Source of the DNA: Candidatus Poribacteria bacterium
GTDB taxonomy: Bacteria; Poribacteria; WGA-4E; WGA-3G
Assembly (NCBI GenBank): GCA_022826805.1
Contig: JAJDUH010000007.1
Location: 1 to 64,000, forward strand
Direction: 5' to 3'
DNA length: 64,000 nucleotides
Part shown: positions 51,695 through 61,100 of the stretch, one piece after another
Layout of the letters: every line of letters starts with the position of its first letter
Numbering within the stretch: position 1 is the stretch's first letter
The notes under the pieces: generated by a model
The model's input: the letters and a program-made list of their open reading frames with translations, nothing else
Told to the model about the DNA's origin: nothing
Databases searched by the model: none
Program-made: the position numbers and the translations under genes

Positions 51695-51922
51695 ATGCTA
51701 ACGGAAGTACAAACTGCTCAAAATGTATGGCCAATGCTAACAGAGGTTGTATTTGTTCCTCATGCCCAGAGCGAATACCAGAGACTTACAGAGGTGATGG
51801 ACAATTTAATCGATGTCGTAGGTGAGGATGAAGACCATCCCCTGGCTTCATTGATGGAAGTCATCGGTGTTTTGATAGAAAAATACGAAGACGAACATGT
51901 CCCAGAGTTGACAGAAATATAG
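51695..51922 (+). CDS. HigA-like (COG5499-type) antitoxin lacking its HTH domain
   Basis: A 75-residue acidic protein matching the N-terminal oligomerisation/toxin-binding part of COG5499-type HigA proteins (EYQRLTEVMDNLIDVVGEDE, MEVIGVLIEKYEDEHVPEL). The usual C-terminal helix-turn-helix is missing; the frame stops at 51920-51922. ATG 51695 follows ATGGAGAAA. With the toxin gone, this is probably a remnant under decay, or a stand-alone anti-toxin that could still bind other HigB proteins. Confidence 0.6.
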   Translation: MLTEVQTAQNVWPMLTEVVFVPHAQSEYQRLTEVMDNLIDVVGEDEDHPLASLMEVIGVLIEKYEDEHVPELTEI

Positions 51923-51938
51923 AGTATCGGTTGGGTCA

Positions 51939-52511
51939 ATGAGAATCCCGAACATCCTCATCATCGGCGATGACTCGCAAGCCGGAACATACATCTTGCG
52001 GATTCATCTAAAACAAGACACTACACTACGATTCGGACGCTTTAGGAAAGGAAAACTTATCTCACTCCCCGCAGGTGATTATGTTTACGTTGGATCCGCA
52101 CTTTCGAAGAAAGGTGCCGCTTCACTATCACGACGGCTCGTCCGACATGCAACCCGAACAGGTAATAAACCACCGCACGCCATTCGAGAAAAAATGATAA
52201 ATCGGTTCGTCGAATGTGGTTTGGGACCTCGCGACCTACTACCGAAGCGCGGTAAAACCTTACACTGGAACGTCGATTTTCTCTTGGATCTACAGTCAGC
52301 GGAAATTATAAATATCTTTGCTATCCGTTCCTCTGAACGATTGGAAAGTAGAATTGCTAGGCAGCTTGAGAGCGATCCACACACAGAAATTATCGAACCC
52401 GGTTTAGGCGCAAACGATGCACCCCGCAATACCCATCTGCTACGCCTCAATGCAGATGAAACGGGGTGGGTATCGTTCACCGAGGATATACAGACTTGTA
52501 GGTTGGGTTGA
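51939..52511 (+). CDS. DUF123 (GIY-YIG-like) domain protein
   Basis: A 190-residue protein; the core AGTYILRIHLKQD, LPAGDYVYVGSALSKKG (GIY-YIG-like YVYVGSA), LSRRLVRHATR and KTLHWNVDFLLDL matches DUF123. Family members are sometimes fused to endonuclease III; nuclease activity is unproven. The final codons CRLG and the TGA stop are supplied by the left end of a GTAGGTTGGGTTGAGCGG repeat (52498). It follows the HigA-like gene by 16 bases. Confidence 0.75.
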   Translation: MRIPNILIIGDDSQAGTYILRIHLKQDTTLRFGRFRKGKLISLPAGDYVYVGSALSKKGAASLSRRLVRHATRTGNKPPHAIREKMINRFVECGLGPRDLLPKRGKTLHWNVDFLLDLQSAEIINIFAIRSSERLESRIARQLESDPHTEIIEPGLGANDAPRNTHLLRLNADETGWVSFTEDIQTCRLG

Positions 52512-52592
52512 GCGGGACGGAAAAATCATCCGATTAGTCCATCAATCTTGTTTAAATGCCTTGAAACTACTAAAAAATCAGTGAAACCCAAC
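52498..52592. repeat. 'GTAGGTTGGGTTGAGCGG' repeat, copy 6, overlapping a gene end
   Basis: Bounded by GTAGGTTGGGTTGAGCGG and CAGTGAAACCCAAC. Its left end encodes the last codons and stop of the DUF123 gene. Confidence 0.8.
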
Positions 52593-52664
52593 ATCTTAGT
52601 TTTTGACTGAGTCCTGAATTTTTAAATAAGTTTTTCATGTTTAACAACAATTTTTGAGGTAAAT

Positions 52665-53777
52665 ATGCACGATCCACGACTTGATAAACTCGCAGACGTT
52701 CTCACCAACCATTCCACAACAGTCCAACCCGGCGAATTTGTCCTCATTGAGGGTATTGATATTCCACAGGACATGGTTATCGCACTCATCCGATCGGTTC
52801 GGAAAGCTGGTGGGATTCCGCTCGTTGAACTCAAACAAAACCGTATCCAACGTGAAATCATTCTTGGCGGAGACGATGCCGGAATAAAACTGATTGGCGA
52901 GTATGAAACCTTTCGGATGAAAAAGGTACAGGCTTACATCGGCATCCGCGGCAGCCACAACATCACAGAGCTGTCTGATGTGCCGTCGGAAGCAATGCAG
53001 CGCTATCAAAAGTATTGGATACGACCACTCAATGATTATCGGGTCCCACACACGAAGTGGGTTGTCCTACGGTGGCCCTACCCAGCGATGGCACAGCAGG
53101 CGCAGATGAGCACAGAGGCGTTTGAGAACTACTATTTCGATGTTTGCACACTCGATTACAGTCGAATGGAACGCGCCATGGTGCCCCTCAAATCTCTGAT
53201 GGAAGAAACGGATGAGGTTCACATCCTCGGTGAGGACACCGATCTGCGGTTCAGTATCAAGGACATTCCAGTTATTCCTTGTGCCGGTGAGAAGAATATA
53301 CCCGACGGCGAGTGCTTCACTGCACCCGTGCGCGACTCGGTCAATGGGACTATCCGTTTCAATACCCCTACAATCTATCAAGGGACGACATTTACTGACA
53401 TCCGGCTCCGCTTTGAAAATGGCAAAATCGTCGCGGCATCGTCGAATAATAGCGAAAGATTAAACGCCATCCTTGATACAGACGAGGGAGCACGCTATAT
53501 CGGCGAGTTTTCGATTGCGTTCAACCCATATATAACAAACCCGATGCTCGATATCCTGTTCGATGAGAAAATCGCTGGGTCTTTTCACTTTACACCCGGT
53601 CAAGCTTACGAAGAGGCAGATAACAGTAATCGATCTGCTGTTCATTGGGATATGGTAATGATTCAAACGCCAGAGCATGGTGGCGGAGAAATGTCCTTCG
53701 ACGGGAACCTTATTCGGAAGGACGGACGGTTCGTCCACCCAGCATTGGAGGCGTTAAATCCGGAGAACTTGAAATGA
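52665..53777 (+). CDS. M29-family aminopeptidase (aminopeptidase T-like)
   Basis: A 370-residue metalloaminopeptidase of family M29: N-terminal LADVLTNHSTTVQPGEFVLI, then NIPDGECFTAP, ARYIGEFSIAFNP, GSFHFTPGQAYEEAD and SAVHWDMVM, which supply the Glu/His/Asp metal ligands. It releases N-terminal amino acids in the cytoplasm. ATG 52665 follows GAGGTAAAT. Its stop overlaps the start of the next gene (ATGA). Confidence 0.85.
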   Translation: MHDPRLDKLADVLTNHSTTVQPGEFVLIEGIDIPQDMVIALIRSVRKAGGIPLVELKQNRIQREIILGGDDAGIKLIGEYETFRMKKVQAYIGIRGSHNITELSDVPSEAMQRYQKYWIRPLNDYRVPHTKWVVLRWPYPAMAQQAQMSTEAFENYYFDVCTLDYSRMERAMVPLKSLMEETDEVHILGEDTDLRFSIKDIPVIPCAGEKNIPDGECFTAPVRDSVNGTIRFNTPTIYQGTTFTDIRLRFENGKIVAASSNNSERLNAILDTDEGARYIGEFSIAFNPYITNPMLDILFDEKIAGSFHFTPGQAYEEADNSNRSAVHWDMVMIQTPEHGGGEMSFDGNLIRKDGRFVHPALEALNPENLK

Positions 53778-54259
53778 GTAGAAAACAACACCCAGTATAC
53801 GGCGATCCGCAGCGATTTGAGGTCGTCGCGGATTTCATTGCCGAGCGATACACCCATGCAGTCCACTCTATTGCTGATGTTGCCGGTGGAAAGGGAATAT
53901 TGACCCGACTTCTCGAAAAAAAGAAAAATTTCGCATGCGAACTCATTGACCCGCGCCGCACTGTACTCAAAGGCATTGAGCATCGACCTGAACAATTTGA
54001 TCCCGATATGGCGGACTATTATGACCTGCTGGTTGGACTCCATCCAGATGGCGCACTTCGTGAACTCGGAGAGGCGGCACTCGTTCGACCCGCCGTAATA
54101 ATTCCCTGCTGCAACTTCTGGGATGAACAGCGTCGCGGACAGTATGAGTTATTGACGGCAATTGAAGATTACTATCGACAACATTCCGTCCGATTTGAGC
54201 GAATTGAACTCGACTTCAAGGGACCGAAGAATATCGCTATCGTATCCGAACCTTTTTAA
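53774..54259 (+). CDS. Methyltransferase-like protein
   Basis: A 161-residue protein: RFEVVADFIAERYTHAVHSI, IADVAGGKGILTRLLEK (methyltransferase motif I with GGKG), CELIDPRRTVLKGI, LLVGLHPDGALREL and VIIPCCNFW. The pattern is a class I methyltransferase of the kind that acts on RNA, or a non-catalytic relative. ATG 53774 overlaps the M29 stop by 4 bases and GGAG lies upstream, so the two are co-translated. Longer in-frame starts lie inside the M29 gene. Confidence 0.65.
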   Translation: MSRKQHPVYGDPQRFEVVADFIAERYTHAVHSIADVAGGKGILTRLLEKKKNFACELIDPRRTVLKGIEHRPEQFDPDMADYYDLLVGLHPDGALRELGEAALVRPAVIIPCCNFWDEQRRGQYELLTAIEDYYRQHSVRFERIELDFKGPKNIAIVSEPF

Positions 54260-54275
54260 CTATGGCCCCTTCCCT

Positions 54276-54490
54276 GTAGGTTGGGTTGAACGGCAAAACA
54301 CAAGGACACTTCTATTTCCTAAACGTCTCTGAAACACCAGACACGCTGAGAACACTAAGTGTGAGTGAAACCCAACGCTTTGTTGCTGAGCGTCGGTGCG
54401 TGTGTTCTGGATGTATGAGAGGTGGGTTGGTATTGATGTGTCTTTGGAAAACTGCTGAGTATTTACCCCTCGCTGCTCAACCCAATCTAC
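54276..54490. repeat. Composite of two GTAGGTTGGGT repeats facing each other, copy 7
   Basis: GTAGGTTGGGTTGAACGG starts the block, GTGAGTGAAACCCAAC ends the first unit at 54376, and CTGCTCAACCCAATCTAC at 54473-54490 is an inverted left end. The 308-base gap 54260-54567 is filled mostly by this composite; no gene is supported there. Confidence 0.7.
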
Positions 54491-54567
54491 GAAAATTGTC
54501 CAAATTTTAGTATAACTTCAGTATTACCGAGTTAAAAAATTAATCTTCATAAAGGAATAACTAAAAA

Positions 54568-56004
54568 ATGGCACAATCCCCTAATATCCTCTTTCTCCTC
54601 ACCGACCAACAACGTTTCGATTCCCTCGGCTGCAACGGTGCGCCAATTTGCAGAACACCTGCCATTGACGAAATCGCCGAAACAGGCATGCGATTTACGA
54701 ACGCCTATACCCCTATCGCACTCTGTTCACCTGCGCGCGGTTCGCTGCTCACCGGACTCTATCCGCACAATCACGGGCAGCTTTCAAATATGGGGAATTT
54801 TAACGGCGTGTTTGCAAACCAGATCCTTGACAAACCCGCGTATCCGAAACTCTTGCGGGAAGCAGGCTATCGGGTGAGTTGTATCGGTAAGTGGCATCTC
54901 GCCAAAGAGGGGGACACAGAATTTTGGGGCTACGACAAGTGGCATCCGTATCGCGAGTGGCATCAGTGGCTTCGCGACGACGGAGTTGACTTCCGAATTG
55001 ATAGAGACGCTGTTCAACCGTATGAGTGGGGCGGCGAGGCTCCTTTCTATGGGAGACACCCGCTTCCTGCTGAACGGACAATGGAAGCCTGGACGGCAGA
55101 TAAAACCATTGAATTAATCAACGGTTATTCAGGTTCTGAACAACCGTTTATGATTGCCGCAAATTTCTTCGGACCGCATTTCCCTTATGCCGTGCCAACT
55201 CCTTACGACACGATGTACGACCCCGATACTGTTGAGCGGTGGGGGAACTTTGATGAACAATTCATTAACAAACCCCTCATCCAACAGAAGGAAATGCTCC
55301 GATGGAATGCCAGTCACCTAACATGGCCCGATTGGCAAAAGGTTATCGCTGCCTACTGGGGATTCTGCACCTTCATTGATGACCAAGTCAGACGAATTCT
55401 CGACTGCCTTGAGGCAAACGGTTTGGCGGAAAATACTGTTATTATCTATTCAACTGACCACGGTGATATGCTCGGCAGCCATCGGCTCTTCAATAAGGGG
55501 TTCCACATGTACGAGGAGACGCACCACATTCCTCTTGTGATCCGATGGCCACGGACAACGTCCTCCGGAACGACGTGTGATGAATTTGTAAATCTTGTAG
55601 ACCTCATGCCGACTTTTTTGGAACTCGGCAACGCAGCGAAGCCTGAGAATATTGACGGCAGATCAATTATACCGCTGTTGCGAGGGGAAAATGTAGAGGA
55701 TTGGCCAGATGACGTGTTCGCTGAATTTCACGGGTACGAGCCGACGCTCGCTTCTGTTAGGATGGTCCGGACGGATTCGTGGAAATACGTCTATAATCCG
55801 TACAGCGAGGACGAGCTCTACGACATGAAGAGCGACCCGTGTGAGCTCCATAACGTAGCCAACCACCTCGGTTACAAGCATGTCCTCCGTCGGATGAAAG
55901 CGCGGATGGTAGATCGCCTGCGTGAAACGGGAGATAACATCGTCATGGATGGCGGTTGGCAGAGCAATTCCTTTGACTTACTCATTTCAGGACGCGAGCG
56001 GTAG
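54568..56004 (+). CDS. Sulfatase (formylglycine-dependent)
   Basis: A 478-residue type I sulfatase. It opens NILFLLTDQQRFDSLGCNG with a metal Asp, has the modification motif C53-S-P-A-R (converted to formylglycine) in LCSPARGSLLTGLYP, and YSTDHGDMLGSHRLFNKG with metal Asp/His. There is no signal peptide. It hydrolyses a sulfate ester, likely on a glycan or small molecule. An anaerobic-type or FGE maturase would be needed; none is in the window. ATG 54568 follows AAAGGAATA. Confidence 0.9.
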   Translation: MAQSPNILFLLTDQQRFDSLGCNGAPICRTPAIDEIAETGMRFTNAYTPIALCSPARGSLLTGLYPHNHGQLSNMGNFNGVFANQILDKPAYPKLLREAGYRVSCIGKWHLAKEGDTEFWGYDKWHPYREWHQWLRDDGVDFRIDRDAVQPYEWGGEAPFYGRHPLPAERTMEAWTADKTIELINGYSGSEQPFMIAANFFGPHFPYAVPTPYDTMYDPDTVERWGNFDEQFINKPLIQQKEMLRWNASHLTWPDWQKVIAAYWGFCTFIDDQVRRILDCLEANGLAENTVIIYSTDHGDMLGSHRLFNKGFHMYEETHHIPLVIRWPRTTSSGTTCDEFVNLVDLMPTFLELGNAAKPENIDGRSIIPLLRGENVEDWPDDVFAEFHGYEPTLASVRMVRTDSWKYVYNPYSEDELYDMKSDPCELHNVANHLGYKHVLRRMKARMVDRLRETGDNIVMDGGWQSNSFDLLISGRER

Positions 56005-56024
56005 CCTAAACAGGATCATTTGGT

Positions 56025-56072
56025 ACGGGCGAGGTCTCCTCGCCCGTAGGAGTTAGGAGACCTAACCCCTAC
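56025..56072. terminator. Two hairpins after the sulfatase gene
   Basis: ACGGGCGAGG-tct-CCTCGCCCGT (56025-56047) is a perfect 10-base-arm hairpin; GTAGGAGTTAGG-aga-CCTAACCCCTAC (56046-56072) follows with one mismatch. No T run follows, so this is a transcript-end structure or a dispersed repeat. The remaining gap to 56442 is AT-rich; a diverged GATCTCCCGATCGCGAT repeat lies at 56131 and a TATAAT at 56359 probably belongs to the sigma factor promoter. Confidence 0.45.
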
Positions 56073-56442
56073 GATAATCTTCACGTATTCTTAGCATTTG
56101 CTATGTATCAAACTCACGTCACAATAGCAGTGATCTCCCGATCGCGATTTTAACCAGAAACCCCACAAAAACCTGCTCCAATTGTAAATCATTGCCCGAC
56201 AAAATATTTTTTTACGCGATGTAACCTTTCGCGAAAAAAATGTGTCTTTAATAGCAAGGTTTGCGCAAAATCCGTTTTTTACCACCATTTTGCATCTATG
56301 CTGAATTCTAATATCTTTTTTCAAACTGGCGTCATGTAAGGTGTTTTAATTTGATGGTATAATCTTCAGCAGGCATTTCATAGAAAAAGCGACGTTGTGC
56401 GAGATGTCAAGGCAGCGAATCTGTTTATGAGGAGGGTACGCT

Positions 56443-57834
56443 ATGGAGAGAGAAAACGATGCTCAATTGGTTCATGCTGTGTTATCAGGCGACAACTCAG
56501 CATTTGACAGTTTGGTTGGAAAATACCAAAAAAGTATTTACACGCTCGTGAGGCAGCAAATCGGTGATTTCCAACATGCAGAAGACCTTACACAAGAGAC
56601 CTTCATACGCGCCTATCAGAAACTTTCAACGTTGAAAAATCCGAGCCGGTTTTCTAATTGGTTGTATACGATTGCGAAGAATGGTTGTAAGAATTGGCTG
56701 CGTCAACAAGAACGTGAGAATCACTTGCAGTCATTAGAAGACACACCTATGGCAGAAGTGGATAAATCTAATTATGATCGTTACGTATCGGAACAACGGG
56801 AAGCAGAAGTGACTGAACGTCGTCGTGAGACCGTCAAAACGCTTTTGGGAAAATTGCCGGAGGATCAGCGGTTAGTGATGACGTTCTTTTATCTCGACGA
56901 AATGACAGTGACGGAGCTTGGCGAATTCTTGGGAATATCGGTAGAGGCGGTAAAGACTCGACTGCATCGCGCCCGTAAATCCTTAAAAGAAGAAGAGGAA
57001 CTCTTGGTCGAAAAAGTTCTGGGGGGCGTGCAGATACCCTCACGTCTCAAGCAGAACATCATGCAAAAAATTGCTGACACGAAACCGACACTTCCTCCAA
57101 AAATGAAACCCTTCTTGCCGTGGCTGGCTATTGGAACTGTCTCAGTTGTCGCAATTCTATTGATTCTCGGTGTCAGCAACTTCGACACCCTATACCTGGC
57201 ACGTTTTCAAAAACTTTACAGTATCTACTTTGCTGGCACGGCTACAGACACAAAAGGTGCCAAGGAGTTCACTGCTGATTTTACCCTAACACTCGGAACC
57301 CATGGAAGTGGTGATGCTCTTTTAGGCGCACTACTCGAAGAAAAAATCAGGGTCAGTATCTGGTCTACGCAAGTCCTTGAAAATCCGGATTTTCCGATGG
57401 CGGCAGCGGAAACAACGGTTGATATCGTTGTTGTTTCTATGCTGGAGTTGGGGTTTGCTGAGGGTGAACTCGCGACCCTTGATACCATTTATGCGCGCGC
57501 GCAACAGATGGGACTTGAGACGTGCCCGGTTGCGACTGCCCCGCAGCTGCGCCTACAATTTCTCGACCAGCCTGACTGGAGTACCAAGGCTCGGTTGGGA
57601 GAGTTTTTCGTCGCGAGTGAACCGTTTTTTCTCACGCCTGATGGCTTCCCGAAGATTTTTAGTGTCGTGCGGGATGATGACTTCCCGCACCCTGAAACCG
57701 GTATCGGTCTATGGCTGATTGCAAATGGCACTTTTGATCCCGGCAATATGGAACATCCTAATCGACTGTTTAATGCATCTGATCCTGAGGCGCGTGACCA
57801 CGGCGGTCGTTTTGCCTTCGTACTTCCGAAATAG
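56443..57834 (+). CDS. ECF sigma factor fused to a membrane segment and outer domain
   Basis: A 463-residue protein. Residues 1-185 are an ECF sigma factor: region 2 AFDSLVGKYQKSIYTLV, HAEDLTQETFIRAYQKL, FSNWLYTIAKN; region 4 LGKLPEDQRLVMTFFYLDEM, LGEFLGISVEAVKTRLHRAR. A linker and one transmembrane segment follow (about 226-246, WLAIGTVSVVAILLILGV), then about 215 residues outside the membrane with no recognised fold. Such fusions place a sensor on the far side of the membrane and the sigma domains in the cytoplasm (inference); no separate anti-sigma gene is adjacent. ATG 56443 follows GAGGAGGG. Confidence 0.85.
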   Translation: MERENDAQLVHAVLSGDNSAFDSLVGKYQKSIYTLVRQQIGDFQHAEDLTQETFIRAYQKLSTLKNPSRFSNWLYTIAKNGCKNWLRQQERENHLQSLEDTPMAEVDKSNYDRYVSEQREAEVTERRRETVKTLLGKLPEDQRLVMTFFYLDEMTVTELGEFLGISVEAVKTRLHRARKSLKEEEELLVEKVLGGVQIPSRLKQNIMQKIADTKPTLPPKMKPFLPWLAIGTVSVVAILLILGVSNFDTLYLARFQKLYSIYFAGTATDTKGAKEFTADFTLTLGTHGSGDALLGALLEEKIRVSIWSTQVLENPDFPMAAAETTVDIVVVSMLELGFAEGELATLDTIYARAQQMGLETCPVATAPQLRLQFLDQPDWSTKARLGEFFVASEPFFLTPDGFPKIFSVVRDDDFPHPETGIGLWLIANGTFDPGNMEHPNRLFNASDPEARDHGGRFAFVLPK

Positions 57835-57921
57835 CGTAGATTTTGAAATTATCTATACAGGCTGCACCGGTGAGGTTCGGAAACCTTGCCTACCATGGAA
57901 CAGAAAGGAGAACCCTATTTC

Positions 57922-58106
57922 GTGAGACGCCATTCAATGTTTTATGTTCTTACATTTTTGACAGTATCACTCATTTTCAGCGCGCCTTTGATGCGTTGGC
58001 TCAATCCCAAACTGAAACAATACTACAACTCTCTGTGAGAGATCAAGTGATACAAGACGCACATAAAGACGCTGAAACAGATGTAAATAGACCGATAGGG
58101 TCTTAG
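57922..58106 (+). pseudogene. Small secreted protein interrupted by a frameshift
   Basis: The first frame (GTG 57922, AAGGAG upstream; or ATG 57937) encodes a signal peptide FYVLTFLTVSLIFSAP. One base near 57985-57989 appears missing: in the next frame the text continues FDALAQSQTETILQLS with a good ALA-Q cleavage site, then VRDQVIQDAHKDAETDVNRP to TAG 58104-58106. In the first frame the message stops at 58038. The product would be a short exported protein of unknown function, 16 bases before the giant LRR/WD40 gene. Confidence 0.55.
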
Positions 58107-58122
58107 AAAGGAAGTTGAAACT

Positions 58123-61100
58123 ATGAAAAGGTTTTGTACATTTTTTGTTATTTCTCTTGCACTGAGTTGTTGGATTAACGGCGCAGATGCCCAAACCGTG
58201 CGAATGCCAGATACGAATTTAGCGGCTGTCGTGCAAGATGCACTGGGTTTAGCAGCTAACGCACCCATTACACGACAAGCCCTACAAACATTAACCTTTC
58301 TTGATGCTCAGTCTTATAGAATTGAAAAAATTACAGGTCAGTACGGCACGATAAAAGACCTTACTGGGTTGGAACACGCAACGCAGCTAACGCAATTGCA
58401 GCTTCATAACAATCAAATCAGTGATATTCGACCCCTTGCAGGACTGACGCAGCTACGGGACTTAGGTATCTGGAACAACCAGATCAGCGATATCACGCCC
58501 CTCGCAAGATTGACCCGACTACACACGTTAGAAATCGCTGACAATCCAATCAATAACTTCCGTCCCCTCGCTGGACTAAAGCAACTACGGGATTTAAATA
58601 TTAGCGTAAGGCGAATCAATGACATTCGCCACCATGTAGATTTAACGCAATTAGAGTCGTTGGCGATTTGGGGAGATTGGGAATTGAGAAGCCCAATTAG
58701 TGATCTCGACCTTCTCGGAAATTTGACGCAATTAACAAGATTAGAAGTCAGTTATGCTTCAGTTAGCGATCTCAGTTTTCTGAGAGGTTTAACGCAGCTG
58801 GAGAGTTTAAGTCTTGAGGGTAATCAGATTAGTGACCTGAGACCGATCACAGGATTGACTCAGCTAAAGTGGTTATATCTTTGGGGTAATCAGATTAGTG
58901 ACCTGAGACCGATCGCAGGATTGACCCAACTAATGGGCTTAGGTCTCTCAAATAATCAGATACGCGATGTGTCTCCGCTTGCGGGATTGACAAATCTTAG
59001 GGACTTATATCTCAGCAATAATCCAATTTCGGATGCTTCTCCGCTTGCGAACCTCCCAAACCTGAACTATGTGGATATTCCTATCCCGCCTCAGATTTCT
59101 ATAAGGAACGAGATACCTGATGAACTACCGGAAGTCGGGAAAAATCTGAGATACCGTGTTCTCATACGAAATGCGAAAAATGTTACAGGATTTAAATTAA
59201 GTTACACCGTTCCTCACAAACTGACTTCTGTCAAATCTGTAAAGTGGTTTGATCGCGTTGAGCATAGCTCAAGAAACGGTATCAACGGCACCCTCACGGC
59301 TTCGAGATTAGAGACTGGACAGGATATACACAATATACGCGATGTTGCTATTTTGACGCTAAATGCAACTACTGCTGGCAAAGGTGAACTACGAGTGCGA
59401 GGGCAGCTCACGACGACTCAAAGGCAGTTCAACGTAGATATTCAGTATCCGCTAACGATCTTTCCCCCTGACGAGCCTCAACCGTCCGATAACTCAAGAG
59501 AAATGATGGATGAGCCAACCATGGATGAGCCAACTACGGATATTTTAAGTATCGCCTTCAGTCCGGATGGAAACCGACTCACGACAGGCAGTTCGGATGG
59601 GACCGTATCGCTCTGGGATGCCCATACCGGTGAACACATCCGTGAATGGAAGAAGAGTACTTACGGTTGGGATTTTGGACATGTTGAGCGCGTCGCGTTT
59701 AGTCCCGATGGAAAGCAACTCGCTATAGCCACTTCCAATACGGGGGTCCAACTCTATAATGCCCATACCGGTAAACACATCCGCGAGTTGAATACAGGCA
59801 GCGCTGACAGCGTCGCGTTTAGTCCCGATGGAAAGCAACTCGCGACAGGCAATTTGGGTGGAACCGCGCGGCTCTGGGATGTCAATACGGGTCAGAAGAT
59901 ACGCGAGTTTGATAAGGGCAGTGCCGACCGCATAGTGTTTAGTCCGAATGGAAAGCAAATCGCCACGGCCGATCGCCTTCCGCACAGTGATGGCATTCGT
60001 GTTCGGTATTTCCGAAATGGGACCACCGGTGGTCAGAAGATACGTGAGTTGTATATAAACGCTTCAGTTGTTGCCTTTAGTCCAAATTGGGAACAGCTCG
60101 CCACAAACAGTGCGGGGCCGACCGTTCAGCTCTGGAATGCCAACATGGGTAAGAAGATACACGAGTTTAAGACGGGCATTGTTCACAGCGTCGCGTTTAG
60201 TCCGAATGGAAAGCAACTCGCCACAATCATGATAAATGGGACGGTATCGCTCTATAATGCCAACACGGGGGAACTCATACGGACTTTTAAAGGAGATTCA
60301 ATCGCTACGACAAGCATGAGCTTCAGCCCGGATGGAAAACGACTCGCTCTAGGCAGAGTAGGTGGGAGTTTCCGTATATGGGAACTTGAAGAACCAAAAG
60401 TCGTGCATTTTCCCGACCAGAACTTAGCGAAAGCCGTGCGAACAGCCTTGAAACTCGGTCCGAACGCCCGCATCACAGACACAGCCCTGGAAACGTTAAC
60501 CCGTCTGGTTGCAAGGAATAAAAAAATCAAGAACCTTACCGGACTCGAACACGCCAAAGCGTTGAAGGAGTTAGACCTCGATCAGAACGAGATTACCAAC
60601 GTCGGTCCACTGAGAGGGTTAAAGCAATTAGAATGGTTATTGATTGGAGGTGGAGGCAACAAGATTGGTAATACCGGTGTCCGACACCTTTCCGACTTAA
60701 TACGATTAAGAGGGTTATCTCTCTGGGAATCAGATATCGGGAACATCACCCCCCTGGCAAAATTAACGAAACTCGAATCTTTATGGCTGGATTATAATGA
60801 GATACGCGACATCTCGGCACTTTCGAAGTTAGTCAATCTCCGGACCCTACATCTCCGAGATAATAAAATACGCGATGTCTCTCCACTCGCAAAGTTGACG
60901 AAATTAGAATCCTTACGGCTTTCCGGAAACCCAATTCAAAATTATGCACCGCTTCGGAAACTTCTTAAAGAGAACCCCGATATGGATTTGGATATTGTTT
61001 TTGTGGGTGTCGGGGCAGCTCCGACAGCGGTGGCGCAGAGACCTACCGAAACCGCAGTTCTTGCGAACTATCCAAATCCTTTCAACCCCGAAACGTGGAT

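Noticed and set aside
54286..54510. 74-codon open frame on the plus strand
   Set aside because: It lies inside the paired GTAGGTTGGGT repeats and has no family match or ribosome site.
59545..59985. 146-codon minus-strand frame with repeated ELLSIGTKRDAV
   Set aside because: It is the mirror of the WD40 repeat DNA on the plus strand; the periodicity comes from the propeller gene.
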